A stretch of 64,000 nucleotides of DNA, taken from assembly GCF_002614725.1 (NCBI RefSeq), contig NZ_MRZN01000003.1, positions 62,001 through 126,000 of the forward strand. Direction: 5' to 3'. Source of the stretch: Staphylococcus edaphicus. Lineage in GTDB: Bacteria > Bacillota > Bacilli > Staphylococcales > Staphylococcaceae. The notes under the pieces are model-generated. The model worked only from the letters and a program-made list of their open reading frames with translations. It made no database searches and was not told the origin of the DNA. Every line of letters begins with the position of its first letter. Within the stretch, counting starts at the first letter, position 1. A program made the position numbers and the translations under genes. Positions 46,112 through 57,357 of this stretch are shown here, one piece after another.

Positions 46112-46912
46112 TTACATGAAATCTGCAAAATGATCTCGATAACGCATATGAAGAAACGAACCTACGATAAATAACAACAAGATGATAAAGAAATTATATA
46201 GCGTTAATTCCCAATGTGTAATAAAATACCATTCTTTATGTAACACAGCAGAACGATACGCTTCTGCAAGGTAATATATTGGGTTTAACTTCATTACATC
46301 TTTTACAATACCTTCTGGAGGCACGATTAAAATAGATGACGCAAAAAACACCATTCTCATCAAAGCTTGAATTGCTTGTTGCGTATCTTTGACGAGTACA
46401 CCTAATGTCGATGTAAATAATGCAATCGCTGTTGTTAATATGAGTGCAAATGGTACATATAAGAACAGTTGTAACGTATATACTGTTGGATAATAGCCTG
46501 CCAACATACATATTAAAATAACCACAACCAGTAAAGCTAAGTGACCATAGAATCTACTCATCACAATATAAGAAGGAATAATGGATAATGGAAAATTCAT
46601 CTTCGCTACTTGATTATACTTCGTCGCTATTGATTTTGTACCTTCTAAGATACCTTGGTTAACAAAGAACCACATACTTATACCCACGAGTAACCAATAA
46701 ATAAATGGCACACCGTCTATAGGATCATTACTTCTAATTCCAAGGCCAAATACAAACCAATAAACCATTATTTGCATCGCTGGGTTAATTAATTCCCAAG
46801 CCATGCCTAGATAGTTATTCGTATTCGTAATTTTCACTTGGAATTGCGCAAGTCTCTGTATAAGATAGAAATTTTTAAAATGCTCTCTAAAAACTACCCA
46901 CACTGCATTCAT
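46112..46912 (-). CDS. tagG: TagG, teichoic acid ABC transporter permease
   Basis: A 266-residue ABC-2 type permease with six hydrophobic segments and the signature NNYLGMAWELINPAMQIMVYWFVFGLG. With TagH it exports wall teichoic acid polymers and is the target of targocil in S. aureus. The ribosome site is poor. It is monocistronic and divergent from tagH. Confidence 0.93.
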   Translation of the reverse strand: MNAVWVVFREHFKNFYLIQRLAQFQVKITNTNNYLGMAWELINPAMQIMVYWFVFGLGIRSNDPIDGVPFIYWLLVGISMWFFVNQGILEGTKSIATKYNQVAKMNFPLSIIPSYIVMSRFYGHLALLVVVILICMLAGYYPTVYTLQLFLYVPFALILTTAIALFTSTLGVLVKDTQQAIQALMRMVFFASSILIVPPEGIVKDVMKLNPIYYLAEAYRSAVLHKEWYFITHWELTLYNFFIILLLFIVGSFLHMRYRDHFADFM

Positions 46913-48102
<1,190 letters not shown>

Positions 48103-48117
48103 GCGACTATATATTAA

Positions 48118-48156
48118 AAAGGTCAGTTTCATCCGTGGATGAAACTGACCTTTTCC
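48118..48156. terminator. Bidirectional terminator between tagH and tagA
   Basis: Perfect 14-bp stem GGTCAGTTTCATCC / GGATGAAACTGACC with a two-base centre, flanked by A and T runs. Confidence 0.92.
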
Positions 48157-48159
48157 AAT

Positions 48160-48906
48160 TTATTTATATAATCTCATTTTAAATACTTTGTATAAAAATT
48201 TTGGAATTGCCTTGATTCTTCCGATACGTTTCCAATCAATAAACAAGCGATATACCCACTCTAAATTAAGCTTTCGAAATAATACGGGCGCCCTCTTCTT
48301 AGTTCCACTCAATACTTCTATAGATCCTCCAACACCCATAAAAAGTGTTTTGTTAAAACGATGCGCATGTCGTTCTATCCATTGTTCTTGTCTTGGATAG
48401 CCCATGCCCACAAAAACATAATCGGGATCGAATGACGTGACTTGTTTTAACACCATTTCATCTGCTAAGTCAAAGAAGCCATGATGAACATCAAAATTGA
48501 TGTTGGGGTATTTCTTGGAAAGTTCTTGTTCTGCCTTCTGAACAACATCGTTTTTCGCTCCCAATAAGAAAACCTTTTGCTTATTGGCATGTGCGATTTT
48601 CAAACACTCTTCCATCAATTCAATGCCTGGTACGCGTGTTTTAAGTGGTGTTTTAAGTATTCTCGCCGCTTTAACGATACCTGTGCCATCTGGAATAACA
48701 TAGTCAGCACTATTAATTAATTTACGATATGTTTCATTTTCGGTAGCATAATCCACAATTTCAGGATTAGCTGTAACGATAAATAAATTTTTCGTCTTAT
48801 CTGCTAAAAAAAAACGCTTGATATGATTGCGCATTTCCATTAATGTGACATTATCAAAAAACACAGATAACACATCAACTTTATTAATACTGTTGTTCTC
48901 CGTCAT
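48160..48906 (-). CDS. tagA: TagA, N-acetylmannosaminyltransferase
   Basis: A 248-residue WecG/TagA/CpsF family enzyme that adds ManNAc to undecaprenyl-PP-GlcNAc, the committed step of wall teichoic acid linkage. Visible motifs are TANPEIVDYA, DGTGIVKA, PGIELMEECL, YVFVGMGYPRQEQWI and GVGGSIEV. The ATG 48906 (MTENNS) follows AGGAG at ~10 bases; a GTG six codons upstream contains that site and is unlikely. Confidence 0.94.
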   Translation of the reverse strand: MTENNSINKVDVLSVFFDNVTLMEMRNHIKRFFLADKTKNLFIVTANPEIVDYATENETYRKLINSADYVIPDGTGIVKAARILKTPLKTRVPGIELMEECLKIAHANKQKVFLLGAKNDVVQKAEQELSKKYPNINFDVHHGFFDLADEMVLKQVTSFDPDYVFVGMGYPRQEQWIERHAHRFNKTLFMGVGGSIEVLSGTKKRAPVLFRKLNLEWVYRLFIDWKRIGRIKAIPKFLYKVFKMRLYK

Positions 48907-49208
48907 GATATAGAATCTCCTCACTCAAATACATCTTATCAACTTATTATTGCCATATTAACATATCCATTACTTACACAGGACAAAAATTAAATTTACT
49001 TTTATAACAGAAGCGTTGCTGATTACCAATTCAAGACGGCTCTATACGATGGCGATCACTTTAGCACTATTGAAATTCAACTTGAAGCGCAATCTACATC
49101 AAAAGTCCAAATGCTTTCTTTATCAAATTATTTTATACTTAATATTATGCTATGACAATACTCTTTATCACGAATGAGATTGTCGAAATATGATACCGAG
49201 GTTAAATT
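48907..49208. other. Intergenic region
   Basis: About 300 bases between divergent tagA and the M50-like gene. I see no gene, stable stem or recognisable operator. Confidence 0.5.
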
Positions 49209-49958
49209 ATGACAAAAATACAAGCATTTTTTAGTTCTGCTATACAGCTCAACTTAATTTGGGTTCTAATCATCGCACTTCTTTATGTTCTTATACACAG
49301 CTATAGACATAAATCTGTTAATCAGATACTCGATATTTATGTTAATTACATACCTGTGTTAACACATGAATTCGGCCATATTTTATTTAATAAAATCAGT
49401 GGCGGTAAAGCAAAAGATTTAGTCATCGTTGCCAATCCTACAGAACGTAGAGAAACTTCTCAACAAGGGTTTGCAATAACACAATCTAAATCGAGAGTGG
49501 GTCAAGCTATCACTACATTTGGTGGTTATATCATGCCACCATTCATGTTATTTTTAGGATTTTTAGCTCTGGAATATCAATACCCAAGCTTATTTATTTC
49601 AGCCTACTTATTCATTTTTATTTACTTTTTAGTGATAACATCTAGGAAATTATTCCCTATCTTTATCGTTATACTACTAATTACTTTCTTATATTTTTTA
49701 TTGCAAACCGATAATCAATATATGATGCTTTATATTGTAGCCATCACCTATCATTTTATTTTAGGTGTGCTTCTCGGCGAAGTATTACAGTCATCTTGGA
49801 CAATTTTAAACTTAACATTTTCTCGTCAACCTGTATCATGGGATGGCACAACATTAAAAGAACTCACACATTTACCAACAACATTATTTAGTTGCATATG
49901 GATAGCCATAAATTTATTTACAATTTATCAACTATTCCAATCCTATGTTGCTATATGA
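49209..49958 (+). CDS. M50-like intramembrane metalloprotease
   Basis: A 249-residue membrane protein with about seven hydrophobic segments. HEFGH at residues 53-57 gives the HExxH zinc motif of site-2 protease-like (M50B) enzymes. An extra-segment loop rich in polar residues follows, then GGYIMPPFMLFLGF. The third zinc ligand is not obvious. Substrate unknown. Single gene with GAGGT site, before a bidirectional terminator shared with mntR. Confidence 0.75.
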   Translation: MTKIQAFFSSAIQLNLIWVLIIALLYVLIHSYRHKSVNQILDIYVNYIPVLTHEFGHILFNKISGGKAKDLVIVANPTERRETSQQGFAITQSKSRVGQAITTFGGYIMPPFMLFLGFLALEYQYPSLFISAYLFIFIYFLVITSRKLFPIFIVILLITFLYFLLQTDNQYMMLYIVAITYHFILGVLLGEVLQSSWTILNLTFSRQPVSWDGTTLKELTHLPTTLFSCIWIAINLFTIYQLFQSYVAI

Positions 49959-50011
49959 CATGTGGCACTGACGCTATATTATGATAATGTTTGTTAAATA
50001 TTGTTAGTTTG

Positions 50012-50047
50012 AAAGCAACTTCTCAAATATTGAGAAGTTGCTTTTTT
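50012..50047. terminator. Bidirectional terminator
   Basis: AAAGCAACTTCTCAA / TTGAGAAGTTGCTTT perfect stem with a short loop and T-runs on both strands, between the M50-like gene and mntR. Confidence 0.92.
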
Positions 50048-50106
50048 ACGTAAACCAAGCCGCTTTGCAACACTACCATTTATGTTATACGCAGTTATCT
50101 ATATAT

Positions 50107-50751
50107 TTAACTTTCAGCATATATATGCTCGGCATTATCATAACTTAATACGGTAACTTGTTGGTCTTTATTAACAATAATAACTTTATTTGTATCGTCT
50201 TTACTTACAATTTCAATACTTTCATCGATTAATATGTTTTTACTTGATAGATAAATTAATAAATCCGTTCTATCTCGCACACGTTTTATTGTAACTTTGT
50301 CACCTGTGTTAAATGACAATAAATTGGTTGTATATAATTCTTTATATTGATTATTTCTTGGAATAATACCGCCATGTGGACATGTGATTGGGTATTCTAA
50401 TACTTTATCTAACCGCTCCACAAATAAGTGAGACACTTTATGTTCTAATACTTCCGCTTCCTGATGCACTTCTTCCCAATTATACTGCAGTATTTTAATT
50501 AAAAATAATTCTAATAATCGATGCCGTTTAATGATATCTAATGTATAAGTCAAACCTGTCTCAGAAAGCTTCACGCCTTTATATGGCTTTGTTTCAACAT
50601 ACCCTGCCTTCTCCAAACGATTAACCATTTCACTAACAGATGGTGGCTTAATGTTTAAATATTGGGATAGTGTCTTATTCGAAACAAAAGTGTGGTCGCC
50701 ATCATGCGTTAAAATCGCTTTTAAATAGTCTTCTTTTTCTTCAGTTAGCAT
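50107..50751 (-). CDS. mntR: MntR, manganese-responsive DtxR-family repressor
   Basis: A 214-residue regulator. The winged-HTH domain (1-70) includes NIKPPSVSEMVNRLEKAGYV. The dimerisation/metal domain has HRLLELFL, His and Glu ligands in EVHQEAEVLEHKVS and CPHGG. A C-terminal FeoA/SH3-like domain completes it. It represses mntABC when Mn is sufficient. The ATG at 50751 follows GAGAGGTGAG. It is divergent from mntABC. Confidence 0.93.
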   Translation of the reverse strand: MLTEEKEDYLKAILTHDGDHTFVSNKTLSQYLNIKPPSVSEMVNRLEKAGYVETKPYKGVKLSETGLTYTLDIIKRHRLLELFLIKILQYNWEEVHQEAEVLEHKVSHLFVERLDKVLEYPITCPHGGIIPRNNQYKELYTTNLLSFNTGDKVTIKRVRDRTDLLIYLSSKNILIDESIEIVSKDDTNKVIIVNKDQQVTVLSYDNAEHIYAES

Positions 50752-50796
50752 TATCTCACCTCTCAAATCATTCACCTTATTGTATCATGAATCAAC

Positions 50797-50826
50797 TTGA
50801 CACGCTAAAAGTTCATGGTATATTAT
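50797..50826 (+). promoter_or_regulatory. mntABC promoter
   Basis: TTGACA at 50797-50802, 18-base spacer, TATTAT at 50821-50826, just upstream of the MntR palindrome. Confidence 0.7.
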
Positions 50827-50834
50827 AAAATAAA

Positions 50835-50848
50835 TTAGGTTAACCTAA
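50835..50848. promoter_or_regulatory. MntR operator
   Basis: TTAGGTTAACCTAA is a perfect 14-bp palindrome located at about +1 to +15 of mntABC, as expected for DtxR/MntR repression. Confidence 0.85.
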
Positions 50849-50870
50849 AATTATTATTAAGGAGGTCAAA

Positions 50871-51593
50871 ATGTTAGAGGTAAAAGACTTAAATCTATCA
50901 CTGGGGAATAAACAAGTACTTCAAAATATCGACTTATCCATACCTATTCAGGGGGAAATCATTGGTATTATGGGTCCAAATGGCGCCGGGAAATCTTCAT
51001 TAATCAAATCACTTATTGGCGAATTTAAGCCGACTGGTTCTGCGCTGTTAAATGACGATTACATACAAAATAATTTGAAATACGTAACTTATATTCCTCA
51101 AAAAGCGCACATTGATTTGGACTTTCCTATCAATGTGGAACATGTAGTTTTATCAGGAGCATATAAAGATATCGGTTGGTTTAAATGGATCACGTCTTCA
51201 ACAAGGCAGCGGCTAAATCAATTGATGCAAACTTTGGAATTAGAAGATTTACGTCACCGTCAAATTTCAGAATTGAGCGGTGGTCAATTACAACGTGTAC
51301 TTGTAGCACGTGCATTAATGTCTGAAAGTATATTGTATTTATTAGACGAACCATTTGTAGGAATTGATTTTCATAGCGAACAAATCATTATGCAACAGTT
51401 ACGCAAGTTAAAAGAACAAGGTAAGTTATTGCTCATTGTCCATCACGACCTTTCTAAAACCGAAGCATATTTCGATCGCGTCATCCTATTAAACAAAACC
51501 ATTCGTTTTTTTGGGGACAGTGTTACCGCTATGCAACCTGAACATTTAAACAAAACATTTTTAAATGCCACAGTACAGAACGGAACATCTTAA
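50871..51593 (+). CDS. mntA: MntA, manganese ABC transporter ATPase
   Basis: A 240-residue ATPase: Walker A GPNGAGKSS, signature LSGGQLQRV, Walker B ILYLLDEPF and a switch His in LLIVHHDLS. It energises Mn(II) uptake through MntB and MntC. GGAGG site. First of three co-transcribed genes, 25 bases before mntB. Confidence 0.94.
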   Translation: MLEVKDLNLSLGNKQVLQNIDLSIPIQGEIIGIMGPNGAGKSSLIKSLIGEFKPTGSALLNDDYIQNNLKYVTYIPQKAHIDLDFPINVEHVVLSGAYKDIGWFKWITSSTRQRLNQLMQTLELEDLRHRQISELSGGQLQRVLVARALMSESILYLLDEPFVGIDFHSEQIIMQQLRKLKEQGKLLLIVHHDLSKTEAYFDRVILLNKTIRFFGDSVTAMQPEHLNKTFLNATVQNGTS

Positions 51594-51618
51594 CATCATA
51601 GAAAGGATTTAACTTATT

Positions 51619-52452
51619 ATGGAATTTTTACAGCATTTGCTAGACTATAAATTTTTAAGTAACGCATTGATTATTTCAATCGTCGTTGGAATTGTGTGTG
51701 GCACTGTTGGATGTCTTATTGTTTTAAGGGGACTTTCACTTATGGGAGATGCGATGAGTCATGCCGTATTACCAGGTGTTGCATTGTCTTTTTTATTTGG
51801 TATACCAATGTTCATCGGAGCACTAATTACAGGGATGATTGCGAGTATCTTTATTGGTTTCATTACTAAAAATAGTAAGACCAAACCAGATGCTGCTATA
51901 GGGATTAGTTTTACTGCATTCTTAGCTATAGGTGTGATTTTAATAAGTTTGATTAATAGTACCACCGATTTGTATCATATATTATTCGGTAACTTACTTG
52001 CTGTCACACAATCTACATTCTGGTCAACTGTCGTTGTTGGTATGATTGTAATGATTTTGATTATTGTTTTTTATAGACCGTTAATGGTATCTACATTTGA
52101 TCCAGTATTTAGTAGAATGAGTGGGTTAAACACAACCATCTTTCATTATTTCGTAATGTTATTATTATCGCTTGTTACTGTGGCAAGTATTCAAACAGTC
52201 GGCATTATATTAGTCGTAGCATTACTCATCACCCCTGCTTCAGCAGCATTTCTTATCGCAAAGAAATTACATACCATGATGATGATCTCAAGTCTAATAA
52301 GTACGATTAGTGCAATTGTCGGTTTATATATCAGTTATATTTACAATATTCCAAGCGGTGCCACAATTGTCTTTTGTGCGTTTGTGATTTATATCATGAT
52401 TTTCATTTTAAACAAATTAAATATTTTCAATCAGAAAGGACAACAACTATGA
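51619..52452 (+). CDS. mntB: MntB, manganese ABC transporter permease
   Basis: A 277-residue ABC-3 family permease with about eight hydrophobic segments and the typical LRGLSLMGDAMSHAVLPGVALSF motif near the N-terminus. It forms the Mn channel with MntA. Its stop overlaps the mntC start by four bases (ATGA). Confidence 0.94.
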   Translation: MEFLQHLLDYKFLSNALIISIVVGIVCGTVGCLIVLRGLSLMGDAMSHAVLPGVALSFLFGIPMFIGALITGMIASIFIGFITKNSKTKPDAAIGISFTAFLAIGVILISLINSTTDLYHILFGNLLAVTQSTFWSTVVVGMIVMILIIVFYRPLMVSTFDPVFSRMSGLNTTIFHYFVMLLLSLVTVASIQTVGIILVVALLITPASAAFLIAKKLHTMMMISSLISTISAIVGLYISYIYNIPSGATIVFCAFVIYIMIFILNKLNIFNQKGQQL

Positions 52453-53372
52453 AAAAGATAATATCAATTGCACTTATCCTATTATTATTTTTAGGTGCAT
52501 GTAGTAATGGAAAAAGTGACACAAATTCAAATGAAAAACTAAAAGTCGTTACTACTAACTCAATTTTATACGATATGGTAAAAAATACTGGCGGCGATAA
52601 TGTCGACATCCACAGCATTGTGCCTATTGGCCAAGATCCACATGAATATGAAGTGAAACCAAAAGATATCAAAGCTTTAACTGATGCCGATATCGTGCTC
52701 TATAATGGTTTGAATTTAGAAACAGGTAATGGTTGGTTCGACAAGGCCCTTTCACAAGCAAATAAATCAACTAAAGATGATAGCGTTGTTAAGGTTTCAG
52801 ACAAAGTAAAACCACTATATTTAAATGACGCTGAGGGTGATGCATCTAAACAAGATCCACATGCATGGTTAAGTTTAGAAAATGGCATTAAATACGTTGA
52901 AACAATACGTGATGCGTTATTAAAACATGATAAAAATCACAAAGAAGATATCGAATCTCACAGTAAAGACTACATCGCTAAGTTGAAATCATTAAACAAA
53001 GAAAGTCATGAAAAATTCAATGATATTCCAAAAGATCGCAGAGCAATGATAACAAGTGAAGGTGCCTTTAAATATTTCTCTAAACAATATGACATCAAAC
53101 CAGGTTATATTTGGGAAATTAACACCGAAAAACAAGGTACTCCAGAACAAATGAAACAAGCAATTGAATTCGTGAAAGATAATAAACTTAAACATTTATT
53201 AGTAGAAACAAGTGTTGATAAGAAAAGTATGCAAAGTTTAAGCGAAGAAACAAAGAAAGATATCTATGGTGAAGTATATACCGATTCAATTGGACAAGAA
53301 GGCTCTAAAGGAGATTCATATTACAATATGATGAAATCTAACATAGAGACTATACATGGCAGCATGGAATAG
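52449..53372 (+). CDS. mntC: MntC, manganese-binding lipoprotein
   Basis: A 307-residue precursor. The lipobox LGAC gives Cys18 as lipid attachment site. Cluster A-I metal receptor with two DPH motifs (PIGQDPHEYEVK, KQDPHAWLSLENG) supplying His ligands, and conserved Glu and Asp later. In S. aureus MntC binds Mn(II) tightly and is a vaccine antigen. ATG 52449 follows AAAGGA; the longer open frame lies within mntB. A structured 3' region follows it. Confidence 0.95.
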   Translation: MKKIISIALILLLFLGACSNGKSDTNSNEKLKVVTTNSILYDMVKNTGGDNVDIHSIVPIGQDPHEYEVKPKDIKALTDADIVLYNGLNLETGNGWFDKALSQANKSTKDDSVVKVSDKVKPLYLNDAEGDASKQDPHAWLSLENGIKYVETIRDALLKHDKNHKEDIESHSKDYIAKLKSLNKESHEKFNDIPKDRRAMITSEGAFKYFSKQYDIKPGYIWEINTEKQGTPEQMKQAIEFVKDNKLKHLLVETSVDKKSMQSLSEETKKDIYGEVYTDSIGQEGSKGDSYYNMMKSNIETIHGSME

Positions 53373-53526
53373 ATGGTGCGGGCTATTGACCTAGTTATAG
53401 GTGAATAGTCCCATGTCGTACGACTTCCCTCCTAATTAAGCGTACGGCATGGTGGTATTCAAGCCTTAAATCATCTCCCTTACTCCATCAATGGTGGCTC
53501 CTCCCCCCATTGATGGAGATTTTTAA
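53373..53526 (+). ncRNA. rsaC: Candidate RsaC-like sRNA in the mntABC 3' region
   Basis: Directly after the mntC stop lie three stems: 53380-53412 (GGGCTATT/AATAGTCCC with inner ACCTA/TAGGT), 53411-53452 (CCATGTCGTACG/CGTACGGCATGG, an 18-base loop with CTTCCCTCC) and 53483-53518 (CTCCATCAATGG/CCATTGATGGAG, a loop with CTCCTCCCC), the last followed by ATTTTT as terminator. The C-rich loops resemble UCCC motifs. In S. aureus RsaC is released from the mntABC 3' UTR; position and C-rich loops suggest a homologue, though much shorter. Identity is inferred. Confidence 0.65.
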
Positions 53527-53645
53527 TGCCATTTCGTCATTTTGTGGTTGAATGGCATGTATATATCTACTCTAAATCAATCTTTAAACTCCAACTGCTT
53601 CACTCATATATGATTTGTTCTATCACAGTAATGCTCCAATCAGAC

Positions 53646-53682
53646 AAAAAAAGCCAGATTCCTCAGTGGAACCTGGCTTTTC
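53646..53682. terminator. Terminator of the NhaP gene
   Basis: AAAAGCCAGATTCC pairs with GGAACCTGGCTTTT (one mismatch), five-base loop, A/T runs on both sides. Confidence 0.88.
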
Positions 53683-53684
53683 TA

Positions 53685-55736
53685 TTAATCAGTTAAGCTA
53701 TCAACAATAATCATTTCATCGTAATTAATTGCTTCACGAATTTTTAATGCTGTCACTTCGCTGACTTCTTCATCTTCAACAAGTTGATTTAAAACACGAC
53801 GTTGCTCTTTAAGTGCATTTAATTTTATTTTCGTAATAGATGTTTCATTTTTAGGATTAAAGAAGTTGGAGGGTGTTAAATTATCAATACGAATCAGATA
53901 ACTATCACAAATCATACCAACTTCTAATTTATTATTTTCTGTCGTTTCTTTGCCTAATCGACTCACTACACGATAATGTACAGTACGCATCACGTTTGAA
54001 ATCTCACGTAGGTTATCAACAACGGATAGTGAAGATGATGCATTGGTTTTAACTTTTGTACGAATTCTTCTTTTTAAAATCATTGCTCTAACTTCAACTT
54101 TCATGCGCTGTAATAACGATGCTTGTTTATATACTTGAGTGCGCTCTGTATAGCGCATATAGTTATCTAAAACGTTAGTAGTAATGTCGCCATTTTCAAC
54201 AAGCCCATTTAATGTTTGATTTTCTACATCAAAAGCTAATTTTTGTAGCCTTTGCAATTCCTTGGTATTCTCGTCTTCATTTTCCACAGTTCTTATAAAT
54301 GCTAGTTTATCATGATAATCTTTAATCACATTGCCATATTGGAAACTAGAAGCAACTGAAGATTGCTGATTTAATGAATCAATAACCTTTTCTAAAATAT
54401 ATACCCGCGCTTGTTTAAAGTTCATACCTACAATTTTTGGTGTTTTAGCATTCGGTGTAACTATTGGTAAAATCATTTGTGCCACGATTAAGCTGATAAT
54501 TACCATGCCTGAAGCAATAAACAATAGATCGTCTCTAAAAATAAACGAATGGTGATCCGCTAACATGTACGGTAATGTCAGTGCAATGGCTAGAGAAATG
54601 GTGCCGTGCACACCACATAAAGTCATTATAAAAGCATACATGCCACGTTTTGGAGGGGTTTCTGTTGTCTTCTGTTCATCTTCATTATGTGAAATCATTT
54701 TTTGGAATGGGCTCACTGGTAAATAAAAATATGGATATAACACGAAAACCCATAAAAATCTGAATAGATAAATAGCTAAGGCAATAAGACACGTCACAGT
54801 AATTAAGAATATTAAATTATGTGGTTCATTTTCAATAATTCTACCTACTACTTCAGGAATTAAAAAGCCTAAGATAGAAAATACAAAGCCATTTAAAGCA
54901 TACCCAAGTATATTCCAAGTATGATTATAACTCATCTGCAATCTCGTACGCGCTTGAGCAATTCGGTCACGCTCAAATCCATGCACTAAACCAGCAACAA
55001 CAGCTGCAATAATCCCTGAAGCATGAAACATTTCTGCAACTAAATATGTGATGAATGGCGTTACTAATTGGATGAAGGTAAACATATTAATATTTTCAAT
55101 ACCACGTCTAGACAGCGTCACACGGAATCGAACTAAAGCGACACCAATTAATAGTCCTACAATAAAGCCACCGATTGAAGAAATTAAAAATTGTTCAACA
55201 GCGTTAACCATAGAAAAGCCACCTGTAATAAGTGCTGCTACAGCAATTTTAAAAGATATGATACCTGCCGCATCATTTAATAAAGACTCACCTTCTAAAA
55301 TAGTCATAGATCCTTTCGGAAGCACTTTTCCATTTGTGATTGCTTGTACCGCTACAGCATCCGTCGGACATAATATTGCAGCTAATGCAAATGCAGCTGC
55401 CATTGGTAAATCTGGCCAAATCCAGTGCACAAACAAACCTACAACAATTACAGTCGTAACTACTAATCCTAATGCCATCATCAGCACAGGTTTAATATAT
55501 CGCCTCAAATGGACGCGTGAAACTTTAACCCCCTCCACAAAAAGCAATGGAGCGATTAAAGCCACCATAAATAGTTCCGAATCAAAATTAAATTGAACAG
55601 GAATGGGTGTAACGTACAATAACATGCCTAATATGATTTGAATAAAAGCTAATGGTATTTTCGGAAAAAATGTGTGTACAAACGAACTTAAAATAACTAA
55701 TGCTAAAAATATAAGTATCGTTTCAAATATTTGCAA
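53685..55736 (-). CDS. NhaP-type (CPA1) Na+(K+)/H+ antiporter
   Basis: A 683-residue antiporter. About 12 membrane segments (1-~400) carry the CPA1 motifs LCPTDAVAVQAI and LEGESLLNDAAGIISFKIA. A long cytoplasmic C-terminal region of about 270 residues with coiled-coil character follows. It exchanges Na+ or K+ for protons. The TTG start (MQIFETILI) was chosen because AGAGGTG lies seven bases before it; an in-frame ATG pair eight codons upstream has no ribosome site. It neighbours the Mnh2 antiporter operon, so ion homeostasis genes cluster here. Confidence 0.88.
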   Translation of the reverse strand: MQIFETILIFLALVILSSFVHTFFPKIPLAFIQIILGMLLYVTPIPVQFNFDSELFMVALIAPLLFVEGVKVSRVHLRRYIKPVLMMALGLVVTTVIVVGLFVHWIWPDLPMAAAFALAAILCPTDAVAVQAITNGKVLPKGSMTILEGESLLNDAAGIISFKIAVAALITGGFSMVNAVEQFLISSIGGFIVGLLIGVALVRFRVTLSRRGIENINMFTFIQLVTPFITYLVAEMFHASGIIAAVVAGLVHGFERDRIAQARTRLQMSYNHTWNILGYALNGFVFSILGFLIPEVVGRIIENEPHNLIFLITVTCLIALAIYLFRFLWVFVLYPYFYLPVSPFQKMISHNEDEQKTTETPPKRGMYAFIMTLCGVHGTISLAIALTLPYMLADHHSFIFRDDLLFIASGMVIISLIVAQMILPIVTPNAKTPKIVGMNFKQARVYILEKVIDSLNQQSSVASSFQYGNVIKDYHDKLAFIRTVENEDENTKELQRLQKLAFDVENQTLNGLVENGDITTNVLDNYMRYTERTQVYKQASLLQRMKVEVRAMILKRRIRTKVKTNASSSLSVVDNLREISNVMRTVHYRVVSRLGKETTENNKLEVGMICDSYLIRIDNLTPSNFFNPKNETSITKIKLNALKEQRRVLNQLVEDEEVSEVTALKIREAINYDEMIIVDSLTD

Positions 55737-56154
55737 AGTTTCACCTCTTTTCAACATCATTATTCTTTCATAATTGTTGAGGTTGAAACAAAAAATATTA
55801 TCGTCTTTACATGAATATATTACGTCCCAAACTCTTAATCATAAATTATCAAAGTATTTTATCCCCAAATTTGATAATGAACATAAAAATTAACACAATT
55901 ACAAATATATATTATTTTATCATTTTATTGCCCATATCTTAAACGTATTGCACCTAAAATCGATTCATTTCTTACTCATTCCAAATTTATCTCAACTTCA
56001 AATCATTAAATTTCTTCATTTTTTCTTTTAAGTAATTGATTTAAATACAAATTTAATCATCATCAAATATAAACGTTTCAACAACGAAAAGAGTAGGATT
56101 GAACCAACGTTAAAGTGGTTTCTACATCCTACTCTTTAATACTATGCTAAAGCA
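55737..56154. other. Intergenic region
   Basis: A very AT-rich gap of about 420 bases between same-strand genes. It holds the mnh2 terminator at 56088-56137 (AAAGAGTAGGAT / ATCCTACTCTTT, with inner pairing) and the promoter region of the NhaP gene. Otherwise nothing is seen. Confidence 0.65.
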
Positions 56155-56601
56155 TTAATAATCATGTTCTTTTTCGTATGTTTTACGTCTTTGTTCTTCA
56201 CGTTCATGTGCGCGTTTTTTCAATTGTTCAAACGTATTATTTTCAGCAGCGCTTAATAAAATATTTGTCTGTCTTGGCGCATCACTTTTTCTATACATAT
56301 AAGCACCAGTACGATAAGCCGCACGTGAAATCAAATGACCGCCTACTGGGGAAGTTAAATTAATAAATACCAGTGCTAGTATCAATCTAACACTTAAATA
56401 ACCTTGTGAAGAAATGAAGAATATAATAACACCTACTAATGTTAATAGTACCGATAACGTAGAACTTTTAGTGGCTGCATGACTTCGTAAAAAGACATCT
56501 TGGAATTTAATGAGACCAATAGAACTAATTAAAGCTATGATACTGCCTAAGAAAATCATAAAGGCTGCTATTAAATTAACGATTTCGCTTGTTATTTGCA
56601 T
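56155..56601 (-). CDS. mnhG2: MnhG2, Mrp antiporter subunit G
   Basis: A 148-residue protein with three membrane segments and the G-subunit pattern [26 protein letters not shown], plus a charged C-terminal tail. It is the last subunit of the seven-gene mnh2/mrp operon. Its start overlaps mnhF2 by 26 bases. Confidence 0.92.
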   Translation of the reverse strand: MQITSEIVNLIAAFMIFLGSIIALISSIGLIKFQDVFLRSHAATKSSTLSVLLTLVGVIIFFISSQGYLSVRLILALVFINLTSPVGGHLISRAAYRTGAYMYRKSDAPRQTNILLSAAENNTFEQLKKRAHEREEQRRKTYEKEHDY

Positions 56602-56878
56602 TGAAGACGTGTCCCCCTTCTATAAATCTGGAAATTGACACCGTACTTACAAATGAAATGATCGCAATAAGTAAGATTGAATCCAAGAACGAAAAAGTTC
56701 CAAACACAATACTTAACAATCCCACCATGGACATCAATATGGCACTAGCAGCATCGAATGTGACAACTCTATCCGCAGTCGTCGGACCTTTAATTAATCT
56801 GAACAGTGCCAGTAATAAAGCTATACCAAATATAATAAGTGCACTTGTTATGAAAAAATCTATAAGCGTGTCTATCAT
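56576..56878 (-). CDS. mnhF2: MnhF2, Mrp antiporter subunit F
   Basis: A 100-residue, three-segment protein with the conserved [15 protein letters not shown] motif of MnhF/MrpF. GGAGG site. It overlaps mnhG2 and the end of mnhE2 (ATGA). Confidence 0.93.
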   Translation of the reverse strand: MIDTLIDFFITSALIIFGIALLLALFRLIKGPTTADRVVTFDAASAILMSMVGLLSIVFGTFSFLDSILLIAIISFVSTVSISRFIEGGHVFNANNKRNR

Positions 56879-57357
56879 TCTGCCACCTCCAATATGAGTC
56901 CTTCATATTGTCTAATACTCTTCAGCAATTTCTGTTTTTCTTTGTCGGAAACATCAATCGCATGTATAAAGAACTTTTGCTTTTCTTTCGAAATTCTAAT
57001 TACGGTCGATCCTGGTGTTATGATGATCAATATTGTTAGGAATGTAACTTCCCAATCACTATCTAACGTCGTTTCGTAAGTAACCAGACCGGGGTTTAAA
57101 TCTTTTGTTTTAAATAAAATATAATTGATTGTCGTCATACTTGATGTAATTAGTTGGTAAAGGTATACAGCTAAAAACTTGATACCAACCCAAACTTTTT
57201 TCAAATAAAATTGTTGACCGAAAAATCTATGCAAAATATAAATAACTAATAGACCAATGAGATAACCTGAAAAGAAGGTGGATAATTTAAAAGAATCTTC
57301 ATCTTGAAATAATACCCATAAAAATGCAATAACAATATTAAGTAAGACTTGTCTCAT
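56875..57357 (-). CDS. mnhE2: MnhE2, Mrp antiporter subunit E
   Basis: A 160-residue protein with two to three N-terminal hydrophobic segments and the MrpE pattern [14 protein letters not shown] in its second half. It begins at the mnhD2 stop (TAATG overlap). Confidence 0.92.
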   Translation of the reverse strand: MRQVLLNIVIAFLWVLFQDEDSFKLSTFFSGYLIGLLVIYILHRFFGQQFYLKKVWVGIKFLAVYLYQLITSSMTTINYILFKTKDLNPGLVTYETTLDSDWEVTFLTILIIITPGSTVIRISKEKQKFFIHAIDVSDKEKQKLLKSIRQYEGLILEVAE

